The notes under the pieces are model-generated. The model had not been told where the DNA came from, made no database searches, and saw only the letters and a list, made by a program, of their open reading frames with translations. DNA of 64,000 bases, from contig JALJCO010001050.1 of NCBI GenBank assembly GCA_023101725.1, positions 434,001 to 498,000 on the forward strand, read 5' to 3'. Source of the DNA: Atherinomorus stipes. Its lineage: Eukaryota > Chordata > Actinopteri > Atheriniformes > Atherinidae. Within the stretch, counting starts at the first letter, position 1. Each line of letters starts with the position of its first letter. The position numbers and the translations under genes are program-made. Of this stretch, positions 22,546-32,861 are shown piece after piece.

Positions 22546-23202
22546 CAGGGTTCCCGCGGATCCTTAAAAAGTCTTAAAAGGCATTGAATTCATAAATCTA
22601 AAATTAAGGCCTTAATTGGCATTAAAATGTCTTAAATTCATATTTCAAAAGTCTTAAAAATTTCAACACATGATTAGAAAGCCTTCATCGTTGGAAGTAG
22701 TTTCAAATCTCGAAAGAAATAGTAATATTTATTTATTTTAAATAATTTACCAAATGACACCCGTGGCAACATTGCGCAATCACAATAGCAGAACCAACAA
22801 AACAGTGACGGTTGCAGCCGGGACTCTAAAATCAGGTGCACGTTGTTCATGATGCAGCTGCTTTGGGGGGTGAGTGATTGAGTTCTTCGTTAATAGACTA
22901 AACAATCTAATCTTATTTATGTGGTTTACATGACTGCATGTCATCACTGCTCTGTCTCGCGCTCAGCTCTCTTTCTCTGTGATGTGACACGTGTCTGCGG
23001 CGTGAGCAGACGCGCTGCAGTCAGAACGCGCTCAGAAAACACGTCAACTACCTGAAACTCAAACACAAATATCAACGTTTTAAAGCTCTGCCAAGAAGGT
23101 GGAGATAGAAAGACTCGCACTCCTTTCCAGTTGTGTAATATGTGGAAAACGTTGTGTATGTTGTGGCAACGCGCACAGCTGAAGCCTCCGATGTAGACAA
23201 CA

Positions 23203-23838
23203 GCTGCGTTTACATGGACCCAAATAGACCGATTGCTTTCGGTTTAAAAGCTCTTTCGGAATTAAAATGATCCATGTAAACGCCTCTTTCCGAATGAAAA
23301 GCACCGAACCGAATGAATTTTCTTTCGGTTTCACAGGGTCAGAATATTCCTTTCCCCAAACCGAACGGGGTTTCATGTAAACGCAGAATTGGAAAGTTGT
23401 GAGGTTGCGCTCTTACAGCGCATGCTTCGAGGAGACGTCAACGTGAAACAAGTGACGTTTCCTCACTTTGACAGATGGCTGTGAACAACGTAATTCCTTG
23501 GACAGCGAGATAGTTTGTTTTTAACTCAAACTCTGTCTCTACAGCTTTTCCTCTTGGTTGTCTGCAGTAGGAGCTCATGAGGATCAGCTGCTGCTTCATT
23601 AACGTCCTGCAGAAACCACAACGACTGTGAAGATCAGCTGTTTGTAGACCTCCGTCTTTAATAAATAACGTGATTTACATCATTCTGCGCATGTCAGGCA
23701 GGATTATTCTGAATGAATATTGGCGCATGTACACGCCAGATCCGAATGTATTAGTTCCCATGGAAACAGCTGCCCTAAAATCCTCAATCAGAATGATTTC
23801 AATCCGAAAGGGAAAAAAGTCTCCAAGTAAACGTGGCC
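23203..23838. mobile_element. MITE with GCGTTTACATGGA ends
   Basis: The left end GCTGCGTTTACATGGA and the right end, reversed, GGCCACGTTTACTTGGA form imperfect inverted ends. Internal phrases about TTTCGG and CCGAA recur as inverted pairs. Fish genomes contain many MITEs of this GCGTTTACATGG type. A target duplication could not be confirmed. Confidence 0.5.
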
Positions 23839-24129
23839 ATTGTGAGATCCCTCAATGTGCACCAAAATTAGGCTTTTAAATATGAAATGCTTAAAAAAAA
23901 AAAAAAAAAAATCCGGGAGCATGCCGCTGGACCCCCCTAGACAGGCTGTATCCTTCTCCCCTTTTTCACCCCTGACCCGTTTTCATGTCTGTGAAAACAG
24001 CGGTGCTGTTGTCTCTGAACACCATCATTCTTATTCACTTATTCTGTGAAAACACTTAAAAGGGAGCTGAAGACTTATTCTGTGCAACGCTCCCAGACTC
24101 TGACATTGCTCACTCGTTTGCACGCGGTT
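23839..24129. other. Left remnant of the nested TIR element
   Basis: Contains a 19-base A tract (about 23893-23911) and a GC-rich segment with CCCCCCTAG. No coding feature was recognised. Confidence 0.4.
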
Positions 24130-25162
24130 CTGACATATGGAGAGAAAATAGTCTCAATATGATTGTGTGTGTGTATTACAGAAGTTGTAAACTGTGTCAA
24201 ATAATTTGTGTGTAACTTTGGGTTGTCGTGTGTAACTTTGAGTAGTTGTATGTGTAACTCATGATTTGTAAACCGTGTAAACCATTTTGTGTGTAACTTT
24301 GGGTACTTGCAAATATGTGTTTTTAATGCACACACAAATACTTAAAAGCTGTACACACAAAATAAATCTACACATTCACAAATTACAAAAATACACAAAT
24401 ATTAATATTTTTCACACAAATTTTTTATCTTCAACCTCTCAAACTCAATAGTTGTGTGTTCAAAAAGGCTCCTGTCCATACAAATCCTGAAATACGTGTG
24501 CACGCATCCCCTGATATGCACACACAACACTGCTTTTACACACAAATCAGTTTACGCGCGCTCGAGGGGTTTTGAGACTTTCTTCACGCTTCCGGGAGCC
24601 TGACAGATTTGTGTGTACATGGTGCGTTTAAGTGACGGTGGAAAGCTGGGTCATCTGGATTTTCATCGGATTTCTTCAGTTATTTCAAAATGGGGGAAAG
24701 ATGCTTTTTTATTTTTATAAAAGAATAGTTCGATCTTCATTTTGTTTATTTAGTCCATTGAATTCATATAAACAAACTTGTCTTGCTTCAAAGATGGATA
24801 AACAGATAAAGAGAGATAGAAAGACTATAACTGCTGAGACCGATGCAGCTTAGATAGCTTAGCTAGGCTAGCAGCAGACACGCCCTCGGACACCTGGCTG
24901 CACTACGGATGTAAACAACACTGAACTGGAGGATTCATTAGTTGGAAGTGAGTTTTTACACCGTTTTAAACTGTACTCAGTTGCCAGTCTGGAGAAGAAA
25001 AGAGGGATGAGATGATACCGTGCAGGGACAAACTTATCAGAGAAGCCAGGGATCGGTATTTGGCTAAATGGTCGACATGGAGCTCCGACGCCGCATGACT
25101 GCCTGCAGCTGCATCGCTGGACAGACCAAACTACCTGGTTTATGGTATCAGCGCTTAAACAA

Positions 25163-25985
25163 ATGAACATTTCAGAAACTATAAATCTGTGGAAGCTCGT
25201 GGACTCTCGATGGATGGCTGGATGCAGATCTGTTCACGTCTCCACCGCAGGACCGGGACAACGCGGTGGTCGCTGTAAAGGTAAGCTAACCTGGCTGTAA
25301 TCAAGTGAAGCCATGATGGCATTTAAGTGTTAGTTTGCTTGTTTTGCTCCGTTCATATAAACTGTGTATGGAGGATTTGTGTATTATAGTTTTGTGGGGT
25401 GGGGGGAGCTCATATTTATATTACAGGAGCCTCAAAGAAATGAAAACGATCTAATTATTGTACCTCTTTCGTTTATGACATAGTTACTTAAATATTAAGC
25501 AGTTATTAAGCATATGGTTTAAGGTGTATTCAGCTCCTCTGACCACGGAAATAAACTCATCAGTCTGTCATCAGCCTGGAAACCAGAATCTGGAATAACA
25601 GATATCCTTCCACTAAGCTAAATATAGAAAACAAGTAAACACTGTTGTAAACTGCTGTCTGTCTGTGATGTCTGCAGGTCTGACTGACACACCACACAAG
25701 CCCTGGACCATCATCCAGCCATCAGGAGCCGCATCATCACGTCACTGCACATGTATGACCAGGATGGTGGAGAGATGCAGACATGCTGCAGCCATGCTGT
25801 TAAAGCTGGAAGTGGTTGTCATATGCAGGAACAACAACAGTAACTGGACTGTCTGCATTCTGGATGATGGGTCACACATCAGTGAGGTGGGGGCAGAAGC
25901 AGGACATAACATAGACTTTAGCACCTCAAAAGCTGAAGAGAGGAACTTGACGAACTTCTGGATGGCAGAAACACGCCTGCTCTAA
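25163..25985 (+). CDS. SWIM zinc-finger protein in left arm, two exons
   Basis: Exon 1 is 25163-25280, ending at a GTAAGC donor. Exon 2 is 25678-25985, after a CTGCAG acceptor. The phases agree (1), giving 141 residues. Residues 40-49 (GLTDTPHKPW) and 62-75 (HCTCMTRMVERCRH) match the SWIM zinc finger pattern CxCx7CxH, with Cys63, Cys65, Cys73 and His75 and the usual upstream W-x-I-x-x-x-G context. SWIM fingers bind DNA or protein. In fish, fingers with this spacing often precede a YqaJ-type nuclease, but no nuclease follows here. AATAAA lies at 26302-26307. The start is the first ATG in the exon 1 frame; a longer upstream part is possible. The copy may be a transposon gene fragment, and I cannot tell whether it is expressed. 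Confidence 0.5.
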
Positions 25986-26301
25986 GGACTGATGATGAAC
26001 AGATGTACATTCTGGACTTCCACTCAGGATCAGTGGACTTCACTGACAGAACTGCAGAAAGTTTCCCGAAAAGCTGCAAGTCTGTCCAGTCTTCTTGTTG
26101 CACAATATCTTGTTACAGTGTTGAAATGACCAAGCAGAGATTTGCACTTATCTCCCTGCAGGACTTGCCATGTCAAGTGGGGCATGTTTATTTGAACATA
26201 TTACCACAAGTTCAGTGTTTTCATTTATAATACATGGCATGCACATATTTACTCTATAAGCACTTTGTGTTGCATTTTAATGGTATGAAAAGTGCTTTAT
26301 A

Positions 26302-26335
26302 AATAAAGCTTGATTTGATTTGATTTGATTTATTC
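26302..26335 (+). repeat. Poly-A signal with TTGAT tail
   Basis: AATAAAGC followed by about four TTGAT units. Tails of this kind end many fish retroposed sequences. The mirror copy is at 28495-28519 in the right arm. Confidence 0.6.
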
Positions 26336-26557
26336 ATTATTTTATTGCTTTGCTATTTTAGCTGTCCACCACTGTGCTGCCACTGGTTTCATGGTGAATT
26401 TCAACTTAAGAAAAATGACATTCCATAGAATAGTCGGAACTGCCAAGATTTTAATTTGGTGAACAGATACAATATTTCCTGTTCAACGTTAAAAGATTCA
26501 AGTCTTTTTATACAGGTAGTAGATAAACCAACTACAATAACAAGAACAGATGGGAAG

Positions 26558-26707
26558 TGCTGAATCTTCATTGGTCTCCATTAAAACTTCTGACCAACAG
26601 AGCACACTTAAAACCTCTCTAATTTGATTTGATCAAAGTTTTTATACAATCTTTTCATAATTACTTTCAGGCCTGGCTTAGGCATTTTAGTTCTTCTAGC
26701 GAGTATC
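26558..26707 (+). other. Palindrome spacer, left part, possible LINE trace
   Basis: A short reading near 26562-26620 (LHWSPLKLLTNRAH) resembles the region after the reverse transcriptase in many fish LINEs. It is too short to be firm. Confidence 0.25.
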
Positions 26708-26715
26708 GCTGCCAG

Positions 26716-27213
26716 TAGGGATGGTGAATACGAAGCTTCATGAGACACTGAGACATTTTGACACAGCTGCCAAGAGATCGACACGAAGTCTCGAGACATT
26801 TAAGACAGTGAGCATGAGCTCCATCTGCTGGCCGTGGATGTGCACTGCAGCTGAGGGAAGCGCTGTCTGGAGCTGTTTTGTCTCTGACACGTTGTATAAT
26901 AAAAGATACGTTGTCAACCTTCAGTTAGTGTTTCCTTTGTGGTTAATATCTTGGAATCATCCTCTGTGATAAATTAACTATTTTTCAATAAATTCCCAAG
27001 CGATTGGAACCTGTATTAAGCACTGACAGATTAATAAACCCAGTCTCTTCAAGATTTCGGCTCGACACTCGCGGATGACGTAACGAGGCCTCGGTTAGTG
27101 TGGTCACGTGGCTTTTGGCATGCTGACACTTCCACCAAAACAGCGGTAGCGAGACTTCAGGTTCATAAGATCGAGGCGGAGTCGAGCAGAAGGGCTCGAG
27201 CAGAACATCCCTG
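26716..27213. mobile_element. hAT MITE in the palindrome centre (498 bp)
   Basis: The ends are TAGGGATGG at the left and, reversed, CAGGGATGT at the right. The octamer GCTGCCAG flanks both sides exactly (26708-26715 and 27214-27221), a perfect hAT-type 8-bp duplication. No transposase is encoded. The insertion separates the two palindrome arms. Confidence 0.85.
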
Positions 27214-27365
27214 GCTGCCAGTAGTGGTCGCTACGGCCAACAGATACTGATATAACTTCTAAACATAGTTCAGCTACATGAATAAAAACATGATCAATGC
27301 AAGTTTTGCTTCTTATGCTTCCCATCTGTTCTCGTTATTGTAGTTGGTTTATCTACTACCTGTAT

Positions 27366-28310
27366 GAATCCACACGCAATTGCCACACACTGAAACTTAT
27401 TTTTCAATGGACATGTTCCCTGCCAATCTATGTTCAGATTCCTATTAGGTAAGTCTCAAAGCCGCAATTGGTTACGTTTTAAAACATTTCACACACCATG
27501 TCAAGATCTGAAAAATTTCCAGTCAGTGGTTGATAACAGCAACCTATTAACAAAGGTTTTAAATTAGATAAAGGAATCTGCGAACATAATGCTTCTACTT
27601 CCAACAGCATTAAATCATTCCTGATTTTTATTGGCAGATGATCCTGAATAAAAGAAGCAAGTCCTCCTCCAAAAGCATTTCTGTGTTTTCTAACTACATT
27701 ACATCCTTGTATGTTGAATCTAAATGGGTTTCTGATATTGATAGGACATGTAACTGATTGCTCATTAATGTTTCTGTAATTTCAGTTATTTATAATGCAA
27801 CATTTATGTGGGCTAAAAAGCTTTTTCAGCTTTTTAGTGTGTACCAACATTAAATGGCTAATGACTGTCTTCACCATCAGACCAACATGAACTGGGGCTC
27901 TCTCTACAGTACAACACCTACTGTATAGACACAAAACATAACCTGAAAAACCTAAAATAAAATAAAAAAAGAACATAAAGCATTGCATTGACACTTAGCT
28001 TGTCCATGTTTTGGAAGCTTAAAGTAAGTTGAGCTCCACATAATTTAACAATTCAAAATTCATTAGAGAGTAATAACATCAACATCTGATTAAAAAAATA
28101 AAATAAAATCAGATAACCTGTATGTGCACAGTTAGACACCTGTAAGTTTTCTTTTCATACTATGTCCGCAGTAAATGTGTAAGTTTAGTCTGTTTTTGTA
28201 GAATGACTTAAAAATGAATAAAGTATACCAAATATATTTTTGAATTCCTCTTGGCTCTTCTTTGCCTCCCTTAAGCACATAAATAACTAGTGTTAGTTTA
28301 CGGTGGTGAT
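27366..28310 (-). mobile_element. Segment unique to right arm, with LINE endonuclease relic
   Basis: 945 bp absent from the left arm. The left arm reads straight across the equivalent point (26511-26512), so this segment was inserted in the right arm or lost from the left. The minus strand of about 27405-27808 translates with interruptions to a non-LTR retrotransposon endonuclease: NVVRKHRNAFGGGLASFI (the GGG-containing motif near the active site), then PLLIGCCYQPLTGNFSDLD. Several stop codons make it a relic. The clade is not assigned. Confidence 0.65.
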
Positions 28311-28835
28311 AAAAAAGACTTGAATCTTTAAACGTTGAACAGGAAATATTGTATCTGTTCACCAAATTAAAATCTTGGCAGTTCCGACTATTCTATGGAA
28401 TGTCATTTTTCTTAAGTTGAAATTCACCATGAAACCAGTGGCAGCACAGTGGTGGACAGCTAAAATAGCAAAGCAATAAAATAATGAATAAATCAAATCA
28501 AATCAAATCAAGCTTTATTTATAAAGCACTTTTCATACCATTAAAATGCAACACAAAGTGCTTATAGAGTAAATATGTGCATGCCGTGTATTATAAATGA
28601 AAACACTGAACTTGTGGTAATATGTTCAAATAAACATGCCCCACTTGACATGGCAAGTCCTGCAGGGAGATAAGTGCAAATCTCTGCTTGGTCATTTCAA
28701 CACTGTAACAAGATATTGTGCAACAAGAAGACTGGACAGACTTGCAGCTTTTCGGGAAACTTTCTGCAGTTCTGTCAGTGAAGTCCACTGATCCTGAGTG
28801 GAAGTCCAGCATGTACATCTGTTCATCATCAGTCC

Positions 28836-29659
28836 TTAGAGCAGGCGTGTTTCTGCCATCCAGAAGTTCGTCAAGTTCCTCTCTTCAGCTTTTGAGGTGC
28901 TAAAGTCTATGTTATGTCCTGCTTCTGCCCCCACCTCACTGATGTGTGACCCATCATCCAGAATGCAGACAGTCCAGTTACTGTTGTTGTTCCTGCATAT
29001 GACAACCACTTCCAGCTTTAACAGCATGGCTGCAGCATGTCTGCATCTCTCCACCATCCTGGTCATACATGTGCAGTGACGTGATGATGCGGCTCCTGAT
29101 GGCTGGATGATGGTCCAGGGCTTGTGTGGTGTGTCAGTCAGACCTGCAGACATCACAGACAGACAGCAGTTTACAACAGTGTTTACTTGTTTTCTATATT
29201 TAGCTTAGTGGAAGGATATCTGTTATTCCAGATTCTGGTTTCCAGGCTGATGACAGACTGATGAGTTTATTTCCGTGGTCAGAGGAGCTGAATACACCTT
29301 AAACCATATGCTTAATAACTGCTTAATATTTAAGTAACTATGTCATAAACGAAAGAGGTACAATAATTAGATCGTTTTCATTTCTTTGAGGCTCCTGTAA
29401 TATAAATATGAGCTCCCCCCACCCCCACAAAACTATAATACACAAATCCTCCATACACAGTTTATATGAACGGAGCAAAACAAGCAAACTAACACTTAAA
29501 TGCCATCATGGCTTCACTTGATTACAGCCAGGTTAGCTTACCTTTACAGCGACCACCGCGTTGTCCCGGTCCTGCGGTGGAGACGTGAACAGATCTGCAT
29601 CCAGCCATCCATCGAGAGTCCACGAGCTTCCACAGATTTATAGTTTCTGAAATGTTCAT
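28836..29659 (-). CDS. SWIM zinc-finger protein in right arm, two exons
   Basis: Mirror copy of 25163-25985. Exon 1 is 29542-29659 and exon 2 is 28836-29143, with the same donor, acceptor, phase and stop. The exon 2 protein is identical to that of the left arm. The two copies are convergent, pointing at the spacer, so transcripts running past their poly-A signals (TTTATT at 28514-28519 on the + strand) would overlap as antisense. Everything said of the left copy about function and uncertainty applies. Two intact identical frames argue that the duplication or its homogenisation is recent. Confidence 0.5.
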
Positions 29660-30685
29660 TTGTTTAAGCGCTGATACCATAAACCAGGTAGTTTGGTCTG
29701 TCCAGCGATGCAGCTGCAGGCAGTCATGCGGCGTCGGAGCTCCATGTCGACCATTTAGCCAAATACCGATCCCTGGCTTCTCTGATAAGTTTGTCCCTGC
29801 ACGGTATCATCTCATCCCTCTTTTCTTCTCCAGACTGGCAACTGAGTACAGTTTAAAACGGTGTAAAAACTCACTTCCAACTAATGAATCCTCCAGTTCA
29901 GTGTTGTTTACATCCGTAGTGCAGCCAGGTGTCCGAGGGCGTGTCTGCTGCTAGCCTAGCTAAGCTATCTAAGCTGCATCGGTCTCAGCAGTTATAGTCT
30001 TTCTATCTCTCTTTATCTGTTTATCCATCTTTGAAGCAAGACAAGTTTGTTTATATGAATTCAATGGACTAAATAAACAAAATGAAGATCGAACTATTCT
30101 TTTATAAAAATAAAAAAGCATCTTTCCCCATTTTGAAATAACTGAAGAAATCCGATGAAAATCCAGATGACCCAGCTTTCCACCGTCACTTAAACGCACC
30201 ATGTACACACAAATCTGTCAGGCTCCCGGAAGCGTGAAGAAAGTCTCAAAACCCCTCGAGCGCGCGTAAACTGATTTGTGTGTAAAAGCAGTGTTGTGTG
30301 TGCATATCAGGGGATGCGTGCACACGTATTTCAGGATTTGTATGGACAGGAGCCTTTTTGAACACACAACTATTGAGTTTGAGAGGTTGAAGATAAAAAA
30401 TTTGTGTGAAAAATATTAATATTTGTGTATTTTTGTAATTTGTGAATGTGTAGATTTATTTTGTGTGTACAGCTTTTAAGTATTTGTGTGTGCATTAAAA
30501 ACACATATTTGCAAGTACCCAAAGTTACACACAAAATGGTTTACACGGTTTACAAATCATGAGTTACACATACAACTACTCAAAGTTACACACGACAACC
30601 CAAAGTTACACACAAATTATTTGACACAGTTTACAACTTCTGTAATACACACACACAATCATATTGAGACTATTTTCTCTCCATA

Positions 30686-30691
30686 CTGACA
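30686..30691 (+). repeat. Target-site duplication CTGACA, right
   Basis: Exact match to 24130-24135. The two copies sit immediately outside the inverted ends of the palindrome. Confidence 0.78.
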
Positions 30692-31106
30692 AGACAGACA
30701 TGAAAAAGAGTAAAAACTAATGATTATAATGTGTTTTATGATGCTAGATTGCGACAAAACACTTCATGAATGCAGCAGAATAGTTATTTGAAATGAATAC
30801 CTCTCTTCCTGTACTGTTTTTTTTCTGAGGATTCATGATAAGTACATCCTTCTATGTATTTTCCATGTCTTCAACTTGGGAAATGTTTTTCCAAATGAAA
30901 GTTTTTCACTGGGTCAAAAAGTCACGTTTTATATTAATATAATCATTTGGGTCAAATTGTTTCTAACCCTGTGTGAATGATGTAGTGCCCCCCCCGCCCC
31001 GCCAGTCTGTGTTAATTGTGAAGTTGGTCTTAAATTTAATTTCAAATGGCATTAAAAAGTCTTAAAAAGTCTTAAATTTAACTTCCCTTAAGCTGTAGGA
31101 ACCCTG
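30692..31106. other. Right remnant of the nested TIR element
   Basis: No coding sequence was recognised. It contains a C-rich run near 30988-31002 and the AAAAGTCTTAAA subterminal motifs, and ends in GGAACCCTG at 31106, the inverted partner of the left end. Confidence 0.6.
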
Positions 31107-31852
31107 GAAGGTGGCTCAAGTTCATGTCATCCAGGCACAAGAGCTGAAAGAACCCCTGGACTACTGGATGAACCACCACTCTTCCTGGACAAAAATCAAA
31201 ACGTGCTGTTGCCTGGTTTTTGAAACTGAAAGATCTGCTCAAGGAGCTGACTGCAAAGAGAAAGGAACTCAAGATGCTAGGAAAAGAAGGCAGCATGATT
31301 GAGTTTAAGAAAACTTTAAAGGCAAAGAACCTGATGTGTCATGACTTGACAGAAGCTGAAACAGAAATTGTAAAGTACTGTCAAAAACAGGGCTTCAAGG
31401 AAGATCTGACAATGCTAAAGGAACATCTGAAGGTAAAGAAAAGTAGCTCACTTTACAAGCTAAACCCAGTGCTCCAAGATGGAGTCATGAGAGTTTCTGG
31501 TAGGTTAAGCCGTGCCTCGATGCCTGATGATTCCAAACAGCCAGTCATCTTGCCCAAAGACTCGCACATCACTAAGCTCGTGCTGAGACACATTCACAAC
31601 ATTACAGTTCATGCTGGAAGAAATCACATGCTGGCTCAGCTGCGTCAGAGATTCTGGGTTCCTGGAGCCAGTGGAGTCATCAGAAGGTTGTTGTCTAAGT
31701 GTGTCATCTGCCGAAGACAACATGGAACTGTTGGCAAGCAACTTATGGCAGATCTCCCAAGATGCAGGGTCTTACCGGACGAACCTCCATCACCAGAGTT
31801 GGGATTGATTATTTTGGCCCATTCCAAGTTAAAAGAGGAAGAGGACAAGTAA
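31107..31852 (+). pseudogene. BEL/Pao Pol: linker and integrase zinc domain
   Basis: Starts with the second GAAGGT duplication and resumes Pol in phase after the insertion. The frame shifts near 31190-31215 and again near 31786-31800, so it is read in pieces. The middle piece (31220-31852) carries the integrase zinc-binding HHCC region: His residues in HIHNITVHAGRNH (near 31590) and CVICRRQ (near 31701). The upstream segment is the usual charged linker between RNase H and integrase. Confidence 0.8.
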
Positions 31853-32721
31853 AGAGATATGGTGTTATCTTTACATGTCTCGCCATACGTGCCGTGCATT
31901 TAGAAGTAGCATCATCTCTCGACACTGATGCATGTCTCAATGCAATCAGAAGATTTCTCGCCAGAAGAGGACAAGTCAGGGAAATGTATTCGGACAACGG
32001 CACCAACTTCCGGTCAGCAGACAGTGAGTTAAAGAAATCTATCAAGGAATGGAACACAAGCAAGATTGAGAAACACTTGCAACAGAGAGGCGTTCAGTGG
32101 CATTTTAGTCCGCCAACAGGTTCACACCACGGAGGAAGTTGGGAACGGTTAATCCGTTCAGTAAGAAAGATTCTCAACGTCACTGTGAAGGAGCAGCCTT
32201 TAGATGAAGAAGGTCTGCACACCTTACTATGCGAAGCAGAAGCGGTTATAAACAGTAGGCCTATCACAAAGGCATCACCTGACCTCCATGATCTAGAAGC
32301 CTTAACACCCAATCATCTGCTGTTGCTCAAGGTCAAACCCGCCTTACCTCCAGGAGTATTTCATAAGGATGACCAATATGCCAATCGCAGATGGAAACAG
32401 GTTCAGTACCTTGCAGATGTCTTCTGGAAACGCTGGTGCAAAGAATACCTCACCCAGCTTCAAGAACGTCAACAATGGTCTACCCCTAGAAGAAACTTCT
32501 GCGTTGGCGATGTGGTGCTTATTGTTGATGATACAGCGCCCAGAAATTCATGGCCACTAGGAAGAATTGTGGAGACATTCCCTGACAAAAATGGCCTTGT
32601 TCGTCAGGTGAAAGTGAAGACGAAGACTAACGAGCTTTGTCGCCCCCATCACAAAGCTATGCCTACTTCAGGAATCAGAAGATACTTGGTAAACTGTTCT
32701 GAAGCCACGTCCTCATTTTAA
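31699..32721 (+). pseudogene. BEL/Pao integrase core and DUF5641
   Basis: True coding in this frame begins at about 31790, just past a frame break, and runs to the TAA at 32721. DDE integrase residues are visible: Asp in GIDYFGPF (near 31802), Asp in SDNGTNF (near 31992) and Glu in HHGGSWERL (near 32127). The C-terminal DUF5641 domain, specific to BEL/Pao, starts at FCVGDVVLI (near 32500) and includes NSWPLGRI. The catalytic triad appears present, but the protein cannot be made as part of one frame here. Confidence 0.88.
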
Positions 32722-32861
32722 GGTGAAAATCAGGAAACAAATACAAGAGACTTCTTTCGGTACTTGTTATTTTATTCAGGCTCCTTTCAATGTTAAGTTT
32801 ACACCTTTTTGAGTAATTGTTTCAAGGACATTGACAATTGACAACAATTAGGGGCTGGTAA
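32722..32861 (+). other. BEL/Pao 3' leader and possible polypurine tract
   Basis: Short non-coding stretch before the 3' LTR. The purine-rich AGGGGCTGG at 32850-32858 is the only candidate for the plus-strand primer, and it is interrupted by two pyrimidines. Confidence 0.4.

Larger units (their letters stand above)
24136..26557 (+). repeat. Left arm of the palindrome
   Basis: 2,422 bp. From the outer end: GTGTGTAACTTTGGGT-type tandem phrases (24165-24310), an ACACAAA-rich stretch (24330-24570), a non-repetitive gene-like segment with two exons (25163-25985), a 3' region ending in AATAAAGC and TTGAT repeats (26302-26335), then sequence up to ATGGGAAG. The reverse complement is 27318-27365 plus 28309-30685. 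Confidence 0.88.
24136..30685. mobile_element. Giant near-palindromic element (6,550 bp)
   Basis: Bounded by TATGGAGAGAAAATAG at the left and its exact reverse complement at the right, with CTGACA repeated outside (24130-24135 and 30686-30691). The arms are 24136-26557 and 27318-30685; the right arm carries an extra 945-bp segment (27366-28310). Without that segment and the hAT MITE in the spacer, the element would have been about 5.1 kb: two 2.42-kb inverted arms around a spacer of about 250 bp. By eye I found only about six differences between the arms, mostly length changes in homopolymers. No transposase is visible. Confidence 0.85.
27318..30685 (-). repeat. Right arm of the palindrome
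   Basis: Reverse complement of 24136-26557, interrupted by 27366-28310. The differences I saw from the left arm are a T/G near 28811 (Ile versus Met in a downstream frame), a T/C near 28586, one extra G in the G run near 29421, one fewer G in the run near 30129, and small changes near 28311-28331. Confidence 0.88.
22546..31106. mobile_element. Nested TIR element CAGGG...CCCTG (8,561 bp)
   Basis: The ends are inverted for nine bases (CAGGGTTCC). A 6-bp duplication, GAAGGT, flanks it. Next to both ends are clusters of AAAAGTCTTAAA and GGCATTAAAA motifs in the same orientation (22570-22660 and 31030-31080). The left part (22546-24129) and right part (30692-31106) carry no transposase. The interior hosts a MITE-like element at 23203-23838 and the large palindrome at 24136-30685. 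A 6-bp duplication argues against hAT (8 bp) and for a class such as IS3EU; the superfamily is not settled. Confidence 0.7.

Noticed and set aside
24136..30685. Palindrome as a pure assembly artefact
   Set aside because: The arms differ at several positions, one arm has a 945-bp private segment, and the flanks show a 6-bp duplication, all of which favour a real structure. Confirmation by long reads is still desirable.
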